Part shown: positions 24,450 through 36,200 of the stretch, one piece after another
Layout: every line of letters begins with the position of its first letter
How positions within the stretch are numbered: the first letter of the stretch is position 1
NCBI RefSeq assembly: GCF_000764305.2
Contig: NW_025939467.1
Coordinates: 59,625 to 123,624, forward strand
DNA: 64,000 bases
Reading direction: 5' to 3'
From: Hyalella azteca
Taxonomy: Eukaryota > Arthropoda > Malacostraca > Amphipoda > Hyalellidae
Position numbers and translations under genes: made by a program
The notes under the pieces: model-generated
Told to the model about the DNA's origin: nothing
The model's database searches: none
The model's input: the letters and a program-made list of their open reading frames with translations, nothing else

Positions 24450-27000
24450 CTGTAAAGAAACACAGATATACAATAATTGGAGAATGTTTTGGTGAGCTGA
24501 GAAGTCATTCAAAGCTTATCAGTCTGAAAAAAATTACAATCTACATAGTTTCCATGAATCTTAGTTAGTGCTTGTACCTAGCTATAGGTAGTACTAGGTA
24601 GTTTCAATCCAATTATCTTCAAAAAATAAAATTCTTCTGAAAAATTTGATTTTCGGCAAAAATTCAGCCAAAATTTTAAGATAAATGACACATAGAAACT
24701 TGGAGAGACACTTGACATGCCCAGGTAAGCCATCAAGACCAAATCCCAAATTAAAGTCAAGCAGCAATGATAAATCCATTTTTTTATTCATCCAACAATT
24801 TTTATGTGAATTACAAAAAAAAATATTTTTTTTTGCAGCATTTTATAATTGATAATGAAAAAAACATTTATGGAAAAATAATAGTATTATTGATAAACTA
24901 CAAACAAATTAAAAAGTAATCATTAAAATTTACTAGTAAACAATTTTTCATCTTATTAGAATTGGTATTTTCCAGAATATGCTTTGCCAGAAATAATTAG
25001 CCTTCAATTCTAGCAAATTGTGCACAAGCCCCTACAACATCAGTTCGACTTACTACATATTAGTCAAACTGATGATGGAGCTGGACTCTGAAATGTTTTC
25101 AATCTCAATATAGTGAATTTTCTTGGCGTTTTCTTTGCTTTTAAATTCCTTGTGAACTTGCGATATAAGCAGACTAATGATATAAGTACTCCCTTACAAC
25201 TACTCTTACACGAGATGAAAACACCCACTCATGCTTGCAGGCCATTTCATGCAATATTTTGGTCAACTCTGTGCCTTCAATGCCTCATTTCTTTTACATT
25301 AAATAAGAAAAATGACCTAATTTTTACTTTTTACTTTTGGAAATTACATAAAAATGGAAAATTAAATGGAAAATTCTGCTTAATATTTCAGATTAGCTTA
25401 GCTTGCCTTCAGAAGGTTTCATTTAAAATTAAAATTATATCATCTTTCTAGGAGCAGAGGTTCATATATTCCATATTGATCTAGCTTAGCTTGGTCAATT
25501 GATCAATCTAATTTTATAATTTTCAGCCTATCACCCAGTGGTTAACCGTTAAAGTTCATAGTACCAAGACTGGCGCAGGGAGGCATGGGTTTGAATTGTT
25601 CAATCCCAGCTCTGTGAGCCAGTTTCTGGTCAGAATTGGCAAGGAGGCCAGGTGGTTAAGCACAGCAGAATTGTAGCAGTGAGTTGTGAGTTTGAGACCA
25701 CAAAATACTGATTGTTCTGCAATGTTGTTAAGAATTGGCAGCAAGCCTACGGCCTAATAAACGCTGAAACAGCTATTATCAGGATTAGCTGAGTTATAGA
25801 GAGAAGGACCAGTTTCTGAGTTTCAAGTCTTTTGACATTATATTTGTGTTTTTTATAGGTTTAACATCAACTACAGACTACTTACTACTACATACTAATA
25901 ATACTAGTATAGGTAGTATATTAATTATTAATATTGTTACCTATCTTGCATTGAGGCATGAGATGATGAAGAGGAAGTTAGGAACTACATTAAATTTAAT
26001 AATATTACTATATTTTATCAACCAAAACATATTTTGAAAAAGAATTCTTTTTAAAAATATCATTGTCTTTCTGAGACAGTTCATGAGAATCAATTATATT
26101 GACAGTTCAACAAAAAAAGAAAATTCAGATCAGGGGAACAAATAACAATTGTTATCAATACATTTTCAAGACTTAATTTTGCATGAATGCATGATGTAGT
26201 AAAATTGACATGATGTAGTAAAATTGACACAATTATTATTGTGTGCAAATTGTAAAATTTTAGCACCTAATTGTATTACAAATTTATTGCCTAAATCGAA
26301 TAACTTTTGCATATTTGACTTAGTCCAGGACGGAACTTTACCTACTAGGTAGTACTACTCACTCCAGTATTTAGGGCCAGTAATTCTTGGATTACACTTA
26401 CCATTTGACATTAAAATAGGAGATAAATTGCATTTTATGCACTTTGGTATAGAATACAAAACCAGGATAGCAAATAAGAGGCCTAATCTTTCGATTCTTA
26501 AATACATTTTAGCAGATATGTCGAGTATGTATCCGAAATTTTGTAAAGTTACAAATCAGGTTTGCAATTTGCATCACGTTACACTACAGAATACATATCA
26601 GGCCTGACTGTTGTTTACAACTGTTTGTTCGTTTCGCTACGGCTTTGGCTTCACACTAAGATACATTCATCCAATCGACATTCTAAATACTACATTCGTA
26701 ATTTAGGAAATAGAAAGAATATATGCTTTTTTACGCTAACTGTAATACTATTATGGGAACTTTTTGGCTCGTAGACTGTAGAATTTTGAAATTTTTTATT
26801 ACATTTCTTTTCAGTTATACTAAAGTCTTGAGTCATTTTTTTTTTCGTTTTACACGAGTCATTTTTATCATTTTTCATGCTATAAATATCATTATCATTG
26901 ATTATAAATATCAAAGATAATATTATAAATTAAATAATGAACTCCCGCGTTATGAAATCAGATTTCTTTCCCCATTTTCTTGAATTTTGTTTGTTCGCCA
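24450..27000. other. Region between the first found TM7SF3 exon and ANKS1
   Basis: The TM7SF3 first exon and promoter must be here or beyond, but I could not place a signal peptide ending in phase 1 at a donor. Apart from the SINE at 25530-25790 it is AT-rich and without coding signal. Confidence 0.5.
25530..25790 (+). mobile_element. Dimeric tRNA-like SINE
   Basis: Two A-box-like motifs (cacccagtggttaacc near 25530, gccaggtggttaagcac near 25647) are each followed by a B-box-like motif (gggtttgaattg, gagtttgagacc). A tail (ggcctacggcctaataa...) is shared with 7660-7765. RNA polymerase III promoters of this kind mark tRNA-derived SINEs. Target-site duplications were not found. Confidence 0.65.
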
Positions 27001-27115
27001 GATGGCACTGGGATCAGTGTCAGTCAGTGGGTGGTGTAATCAATGCGTGATTTTGTTGAATGTAAACAAGGGTAGAAATTATGTTGTTCATGGCGTAAAT
27101 TAGATAAGCAAAGAG
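27000..27115 (+). promoter_or_regulatory. ANKS1: ANKS1 core promoter and 5' UTR (candidate)
   Basis: A cluster of TCAGT initiator-type words (atcagtgtcagtcagtggg, 27013-27031) lies about 90 bp before the start codon, preceded by gccagatggcac. No TATA box at -30. The transcription start is inferred. Confidence 0.4.
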
Positions 27116-27219
27116 ATGGGGAAGGACGCTGAGCTTCTAGAGGCCGCCCGATTAGGCAATTTGCCTATTGTGGACAAAATATTGAGTTCTAAAGCTAGGA
27201 AAACTGGACCATTGGCCAG
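27116..27219 (+). CDS. ANKS1: ANKS1 exon 1, start codon
   Basis: [20 protein letters not shown] matches the N-terminus of the family, which fixes the start. Donor CCAG|GTGAGT, phase 2. Confidence 0.93.
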
Positions 27220-30200
27220 GTGAGTGATGTGACGGACAACTCGAATCTCGATCAGAGAGTGCCATGAGAATTTTAATTTAAGTTGATCAGCTGTTTTTCT
27301 TACTCATATATATGTTTCTGTAAAAAGGATTATTTTTAGGTTTAGTTATTATTTATTCAAAGTTCAAACAGATGTTGCTTCCAATCTCAATGAATATATA
27401 GCTTCAGCTTTAAGAACCATAAAATTTGTTCTTATTTTAGAATGAAAATTGCCAATTGCCGAATTATGGGATGTTATACAGTTATACTCATATACTGGTA
27501 GGGGCACTAGGGCGCTTGGTGGTATGATATGTAATAAATCTATAACTTAATTCTGTCTTTGTTAAATTATCATTAATGCCATATAGCTACTAAAATTTAC
27601 AACATAGGCCTAATGGAAATGTTGGCCACAATGCTGTCTCTTCAAGTCTCAAGATGCAACCAATGTAAAATTATCATTCAGATCATTTGCCACAAGATTT
27701 TAGTGTTTAGTAAGTAAGAAATTTCCAATCTTTGGTGTAGATACCAAAGTGAGCAAATGTATGGAGATTTTTGGCAAAACATTAGCATTAAAATCTTTGT
27801 ATAGTATGTCTTCAAAAGATCTTGCATCACATTTCTCTTCAAATAACTTTACTTTACTTGTATTTTCAGCATCAAATTCTGAAAAACCTGAAGGGTTAGG
27901 CCTAGTACCTATTTCTGGTGACAAATTGTCAATAATACTTATCAATTTTGGGCCTAAAAATCTGATCTTGGTGACACAATTGCCAAACTCTGCTTAGTTG
28001 GGTTTAGGATATTGAATCCATCCACTGTTCTGTCTGCTCATATATTTTTATATTTAAATCTTCCTCTAATTTTTTTCTTCATCTAAAGACATCAATTTTA
28101 GTGCTGATGCATTGTCAAAAATTAAAATCATGAAAATATCTTAATGCTAGTTTCTTGACTTACCAAAAGATTATTTTTATACAACTGTAGACGTCTAGGC
28201 CTATATGAAACTGCAGGTCCTATAACGTACCATGAAAAGTAAAGCACAGCATGGGTCAAGCTGTCAAGGATTCCAACTCATTGCTTTGAAAAAGCTAATT
28301 CATTGACAATCACATGGTAAAATTATGGAAGAGGCAGTTTCAAATCAAACTTCAGGGCAAGATGTCAATTAAAAAAAACATGCCCAAAGATGATTGATGT
28401 ATATGGAGAACAATGTTTCATGAGTAAGAACTAAGAAGTATACCTGAGGCTGTAGGGTGCATAGTGGCAAACCAGTGTGAATTCATAGAATCAGATAATT
28501 TTTAATTTTCTTATTTACTCAAGACTTAAACCAATACCTTATGTAGGATGATGCTGGTATCCATGATACTCTGCTGGTCTACTCATAATAGTCATAAAAC
28601 TTAAAATTTACCTTGAAGGAGAGGCTAAAGATCTCCCTGCCTTGCCACTATGGTAGGGTGTGATAGGGCCGTGGGCACCAGTTACACCCATGGCTCAGAG
28701 CTCAGTCATACCCTCTGTCCCTTGTTAGTCCCATGGCCCCAGGTATACCCACGGTTCCAGTTGTACCCACTGCCCCAGTCACAGCGGGCATTAAAGATAT
28801 TCTTAGGATTTATATAAATTAATTTAATACCTATAGGTACTTGATCCAAAAATGTTTGCTGAGTTATAAATGGTAAGCCTAGTTTGAGGTTTTGCAACCC
28901 ATTATAACCTGCACATATACCGTACATTACCACTCATGAATGGATACCATTAAATATCAACTGTAGTTATAAAAGCCTAAGGTACTATTACCTAATAATA
29001 ACTATTATTATATTGATTGTTCTAATTGATCATAACAACAGTTTACGCCGCGGTGTTGGAGTTAACTGCTCAGACACTAACGGCTACACGAGCCTGCATC
29101 ACGCTGCCCTCAATGGCCACTAGTGAGTCATTGATCCAGCATGCCATTTTTCCATAGCTCAACAAAAAACCAATTGCTGTATGATGATTTTTATTTTCAT
29201 TTGGGAACATACATGTGTATCAATATCTTCATCAAATCATGAATATATTCAAAGCTGAGTGGAAATTTTGGTTTGTGAATCCAATCTAAGTGACTGGTAA
29301 CTTGAATAGGTAATAATACTCGTTACATTGATTTTCACTTGAAAGTGTAATTCTTCATTGTGTATTCACTACCTATTCAGTGTTAAGCTAATCAGGCTCA
29401 TTGATCACGATGGTGCATTAATATGGAAATAAATTCCATTCTCAGTGGGATTGTGTGTTCCTTGCTGCGGCATGAAGCCTCCCCCAACGTCCAGGACCAC
29501 AAGGGGTCCACACCCCTGCACCTCGCGGCATGGGCGGGCCACACCAGCGTCGTCAAGGCCTTACTCACCCTCAGCGTACACATCCCTGCCAACATCAACC
29601 ACCAGGTGAAAACCAGTGATAATCATGGCCCCAGTCACACCCACAGCCTCAGTTACTCCCACAGCCTCAGTTACACCCATGGCCCCAGTTACACCCATGG
29701 CCTCAGTCAGACCGTGTCATGGCCCCAGTTACACCCACGGCCCCAGTCACACCCATGGCTCCAGTTACACCCACGGCCCAGTTACACCCATGGCCCCAGT
29801 TACACTCACGGCCCCAGTTACACCCACGGCCCCAGTTACACCCACGGCCCCAGTTACACCCACGGCCCCAGTTACACCCACGGCCCCAGTTACACCCATG
29901 GCCCCAGTTACACCTTGGGCCCCAGTCACACCCACTGCCCCAGTTACACCCACGGCCCCTGTTACACCCACGGCCCTAGTCACACCCATGGCCCTGGTCA
30001 CACCCCCCCAGTTACACCCGCCCGCAGTTACACCCCCCCAGTTACACCTCAAAGCCCTGTGGGGGCGATGGTCAGAAGTCCGTGTTTGAGGGCGCGGCCA
30101 TCAGCGGCGGTCAGTATGAAGCATCGACCATCAAAGGTCCTGAGGACGGCGGCCACGGAGCGTGAAATGGATTCCAGAACCTGCTCGTTCAGCTGCTCAA

Positions 30201-33200
30201 ATAGCAGTTGTATCTAGTAACTAGCAGTTGTAATTAGTAACTAGCAGTTGTAACAAGTAACTAGCAGTTGTAATTAGTAATTAGCAGTTGTAACAAGTAA
30301 CCAGCGATTAGGCTTAGGAAGCAACAGTTATGTCTAGTTGATTGCAGTCATACGTATAGGTATATTTATAGGTTTGCCTTGTTCTGATGTGTGCAAAGTT
30401 CCTCGTATTGAATTTTATCAAGTGCAATTCAAGCGTTCCTGATAATTCCTTGCTGGTGACTATGAATACGAATGTATGTGTTAACTCGCTGAGAAGAGAG
30501 CTAGGGAATAATTTTTCGTGAGTTCTTTAGGTGATTATTCACTTTTAAGCGTTGTCTAAGCGACTGCCGGCACCACTGTATTCGTAGCATCTCATGTACT
30601 CTCCGAACGCTGTATTCGTAGCATCTCATGTACTCTCCGAACGCTGTATTCGTAGCATCTCATGTACTCTCCGAACGCTGTATTCGTACCATCTCTTGTA
30701 CTCTCACACGAACGCTGTATTCGTAGCATCTCTTGTACTCTCACACGAAAGCTGTATTCGTAGCATCACTTGTACTCTCACACGAAATGTTGTGGGGTGT
30801 TGCGGGGTGTTAAGGGGTGTTACGGAATGTTGTGGGGTGTTGCGTTGTGTTGCGGGGGTGTTAAGGGGTGTTGCTGGGTGTTGCATTGTGTTGCGGGGTG
30901 TCAAGGGGTGTTGCGGTGTGTTAAGGGGCATTGTGTTTGGCAGTACTGCGTGGTGTTGTGTGATGTTGCATTGTGTTGCAAGGTGTTGCATTGTATTACA
31001 TGGTCTAGCCTCATAACTTATTCTATCTTATCACTTTTTCTTTCCGTATGTAGCTTCTCTATCGTGCCATTCATGTTTATCATGTGCTGTTTTATCAATT
31101 CACTTGTTTTTTATTGCCTGTGTCGTGCCATATTTCCATTTTCAACGTTATATATTGTTCTTTCATGCGATTTGTTCTCTATTGCTAATCTTGATCCATA
31201 AAATAGTCCGGCAAATTTTATTGGTCTTTATATATGTTGTTCAATGCTGTCACTTGATTTTGTCATGTGTTTGCCGACCTTACACTTCCGCATTCATTAA
31301 ATCATTTATTTTATCATTTATTTTACCTCGTAATTGTTTATTAAATGTTTCTTACACCTCGTCTTCCTTCTTATCATAATAAAATTCTAGATAATATATA
31401 TAGATTATAACATGGGTAATCCCGCTCTCTAGGAACGCTGCATTACTGAGCGTCTTGCAGTGACTCTTGTATAGACATAAAACTGTGCAATAAATAATTG
31501 CATTTGAATATCTGTTTGAACTAAGCTAATAAAAATATGGTGCCTATAGGCTTCATGGTCTTATCTGTTTATCATTTCGCGTTATGTTCGTTCATTGACT
31601 ATATCATTAATAGCGTGGAGTTCTGTTATCTTATCTAACACGGCAGTGCTAATTCAATCATAAAAAACTCGATGCTCAATTGTTTGCAATTCTACCTGAT
31701 AATCAGAAATGCATGTGGTCGACTTCCTCGAACTGAAGTAGGTGATCGACTGATTGATTTACTGATATGATTTACCGTTTACGGTAAATTAAATACGATG
31801 CTCTCATATTTTTACGACATTGCTAAACGCAAATACAGCAAGAGGGAATTTGAAGCATAAAAATAGAATTTTTAATCACTAAAGGGAATTTTTGGTCACA
31901 CTGGCCCTTTAAAAACTGGGCTGAACTCCCTCATTGTCCGGTCGCATCTCACGTCTTCTCGGCTGACAACAATGTGGGAATACTAATTACCTTTATTAAA
32001 TGTATATTTTTCAGTAATAATTAAAATACACATTACGCTTACGCATATAATAAGTGATTAAATGAGTTACTAGCTTGGCCGTAGTATGATCGTGATTACT
32101 TTAACCGTAATAACGACCGCGTGCATGGGCCGTACCATCAGGCAGAGACTCCGCTGGATTTGGCCGCTCAGTACGGCCGCCTTGAGACGGCCGAGCAGCT
32201 GATCAGACGACACCCTGACCTGCTACGGCCGTACACGCCCAATGCTGCTACGGCTGCCGTGTTCCCGCACACTCCTCTGCATCGCGCCTCTAGGAACGGT
32301 CATATGTGAGTGGACCGTAGCTGTGGTGACCGTGGGGGCGCGGGGATGAGGGGACCTGTGGTGACCGTGGGGGTGAGGAGACCTGTGGTGACCGTGGGGG
32401 CGCGAGGGTGTGGGGACCTGTGGTGACCGTGGGGGCGCGAGGGTGTGGGGACCTGTGGTGATTGTGACTGTAATGGCGGGTGATCATAGATTTAGCAGTT
32501 CTTGCATACACGCGTACCAATACCATCTGTAACTCTTATAACATACAAGTAATTAACTCAGTATCAAAGTAAAGGTAAAGTTGTTGAATATAATTATATA
32601 TTAAAAGGCTTTAACGTTGTCTACGGCAGCAACATCGTGCGGCTGTTGCTGACGCACGGCCACCACGTCAACGTGAGGACGAGCCTCGGCAGCCCTCTGC
32701 ACGAGGCCGCCCTGGGGGGCAAGGTTAGTGGCTGATGAAGGCCTGCTGGGTGACTGGTCAACGTTTGTAGGGGGGACCCAGTCAACGTTTCTAGAGAGGC
32801 CCTAGTCAACGTTTCTAGGGGACTAGTCAACGTTTCTAGGTGCCTTGCCAACGTTTCTAGAGGGGTTCTAGTCAACGTTTCTAGAGAGGTCCTAGTCAAC
32901 GTTTCTAGGTGCCTTACCAACGTTGTTTCTAGGTGCCTTGCCAACGTTCCTAGAGGGGCTCTAGTCAACGTTTCTAGGTGCCTTGCCAACGTTTCTAGAT
33001 GAGCCAACATTTTATGGGCCTCTAGGGCCGAGCCATCATTCATAGGAGCCTCTAAAGCCTCCTAAACGTGTACAATTAACACAAAATCCTGGAAAGTTTT
33101 GATTTCTTTCGCACCTTTGTTATGGGTCTCGCTACAAATGACTTGGCGAATAAGGATTGTAATATGGACTGTACATTATNNNNNNNNNNNNNNNNNNNNN

Positions 33201-36200
33201 NNNNNNNNNNNNNNNNNNNNNNNNNNNNNNNNNNNNNNNNNNNNNNNNNNNNNNNNNNNNNNNNNNNNNNNNNNNNNNNNNNNNNNNNNNNNNNNNNNNN
33301 NNNNNNNNNNNNNNNNNNNNNNNNNNNNNNNNNNNNNNNNNNNNNNNNNNNNNNNNNNNNNNNNNNNNNNNNNNNNNNNNNNNNNNNNNNGACAGACGTG
33401 GTGTGCTTGTGCTGAAGGTGCGCTGGTTGCGTATAGGTGGAGGTGGTGCGCTTGTGCTGAAGGTGCGCCAGGTGGTGCGCTTGTGCTGAAGGTGCGCCAC
33501 GTGGAGCGCTTGTGCTGAATGTGCGCTGGTTGTGCGTATAGGTGGAGGTGGTGCGCTTGTGCTGAAGGTGCGCCATGTGGTGCGCTTGTGCTGAAGGTGC
33601 GCTGGTTGTGCGTATAGGTGGAGGTGGTGCGTGCGCTGCTGGAGGCTGGAGGAGACGCTGAGGTGCGCAACGACCTCGGGCTCACCGTCCTGGACACCAT
33701 CGGCACCATCAGCACACCCGTCACCCGACAGATACTCGGCCTCATCAAATGTGGGTGATACGGGGGGCTTCCGTAGGAATAGCACTGAGTGGGGGCCTTA
33801 CGTAGGAATAGCACTGAGTGGGTGATGCGGGGGTCATTCGTAGGACTAGCACTACGCGGGGGCCTCTAGTAGGAATAGCACTAAGTGGGTGATACGGGGG
33901 CCTTTCGTAGGAATAGCACTGAGTGGGTGGTACTTGTGCCTTCAGTAGCTGGCGTATCAATAAGAATGTAAGTCGAATCGTAGGTAAGTCGCTGAGTTCT
34001 AGGTATGAGTAGAACAAAGTGTGTGTGTGATGCTGTCACTTCGCAATGCAAACACAACCGTCACTAAAACATTTCAATGTCCTACCAAGACAATGCAGCC
34101 ATCATGTCACCTGGTAGAGTACCATAAATCATAACGGCAATTCAATATAGCGATTCTTTTATGCGGAATTTGTCCTCACTAAACAACGCTGCAGTCACGT
34201 CGAAGCGCTTGCTGTTGACGTGGATGTTCAGTTGGTTTTCTTTTGAGGCGTTACGTTTAGTGCAAAGATATCCGTATTTTTTTGCGCTTGCTAGTGACAT
34301 GTTATTTCCTTTCAATTGTGTAAATTTTTTAGTTTTTTTTAATTTTGGTTAAAACTTATTGCTTGATTTTAGCTTATTTGGAATATTTTTCCATGTTCGT
34401 ATTTTATTTGCCCCATGCATGAATTTTATTTTACTCCCCTTTCCCTCCCTCCCCCAATGATATTGGTCGGCTAGCAGTGAAACTTAAGGAACGCACAGAG
34501 GGTAACCTTGACGACTCCCCTCTTCTGGACCTCTTTGGGGAAGACCTGCCCTCGGATGAGCCTCTCCGTAAGATTCTGAACACGGACTCCCCGAGCGAAG
34601 AAATGACAGCTTGCAGCCTAATTGCCGACTTTTCAACTATTTTGTCCCCTAGCTTTTTCCACGGCGGTTCTTCTTCGTATTCCTCAGCTCAATCTTCTTT
34701 TTCGTCCAAAAACTCACCTCTCGTTACCTCCGTCGTGCATCATGGCGCTACTGATTCCTTGGAGTCTAAGACTTCCAACGCCTCGTCTTTGTCTTGTAAT
34801 GGGTGTGAACCTTCTTGCCAGGAGTCGCTCTCGCCTCTGGGTCTCGAGAAACCAGTTGGTACCGAAGACACGAGTAAGTCTAATCTACTTGACTCTTCCG
34901 CTGCCAAAGACGGGTTGTCCGAATCCAAGGCAGCGAAGACCGTCGAAGACTTTTTCGTGATTTGGCCAAAAACCGAAGTCAACTCGAAACCCGAAAACTT
35001 CAGTAACAACTTAGACTTGTCTGGCAACAACTTGGATGCTGGAGATACCAAGAAGTACGATAAATCAAGCGACATCTGTGGGTTAAGCGAAGTATCAGAT
35101 CTTTCGTATTATGCCAACATTGTGGGCGAGATGAGCGAAACCAACACCACTCCGCTGATCCTCGAGAATATCGACGAGGACAACAACGAAAGTGATGGGG
35201 ATGAGAACATCACCTCCATGGTACTGTTCAGGTCATCACCTTGCCTCACCGCCAAAGATAAATTGCCTATCAAAACGCGAAACTCACCAAAGACCTTTGT
35301 AGAATCTGCAAACTCCGATCTCTACGAAGACTCGCCAGTTGTTTGCCCTGTTGAAACAGGAACGCGTACACTGGATGAAACCGAAATGTCAAACAAAATT
35401 ACTTCGTGCATAGAATCTCCTGAATTACCCGACCGCGCTGGAGAACAAGTGATCGACGAAGAAAGCAACAAAGAAGTGGACGATAATCTGGATCACATCT
35501 ACTCAGTTCCTAGCCGACCTTTACCAACCCCGTTATTCAGCTTCTCCGCTCCGAGCTCGTCGTCCTCTTCTCCAACCATACGACACTCGTTCCTCACGAT
35601 CACCACCACCGATTCCGGTGCTAACGCCCCCGCTGCTGTCATAGAGAAGCTCATCGATCTTTACGTCGACGATGAACCCGCTTCTCCTGAAGGTGGGGAT
35701 CCTTCTCCCTCAACCCCTGGGCAACAACTTGGTCCTCCCCTTTTCCCTGAAGCTAGTGCATTCGGATCCCCTTATGAAAATGTCCTCATCCCTTCTGTAG
35801 TCGAACTCCCTAACAAACTGGAGCGTAGCTCCTCATGCTCTGGTAAGTTTTCCGTTTCATTTGCTCATTTAAGTTGCATCTCAACTATGAATAAATCATC
35901 ATTTTTATTTACAAAGCATGACCATTTTTTGTGCTCCACCTCTTGACAATGTTTCTCGCCATTTATGTAAATAAATGTATAGGTAATCAAGGGTAATATA
36001 ATATCAAGAGTTAAATAAACTCTGAACTGTGAGCACGCGTCTAGAAAAACGAGACAAATGTCGCAAATATTGAATGATATTACTAAATGTTACTTGCATG
36101 CAACGCGTTTAAGTAATATATAGTAATACATTACTTGCACGCAACGCGTTTAAGCAAAAAAAAAGTAATACATTACTTACTCGCAATGCGTGTAAGTGTA

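Noticed and set aside
30040..30205. LSm8 pseudogene
   Set aside because: Only a short xVAVxxxDGR-like resemblance; kept as unassigned instead.
29606..30217. Mucin-like repeat proteins (VTPTAP, SYTHGP)
   Set aside because: 18-bp minisatellite in intron 3. The good donor at 29605 and the ankyrin continuation show it is intronic.
33076..33814. ORFs running through the N gap
   Set aside because: Undetermined bases were translated; flanks are minisatellite.
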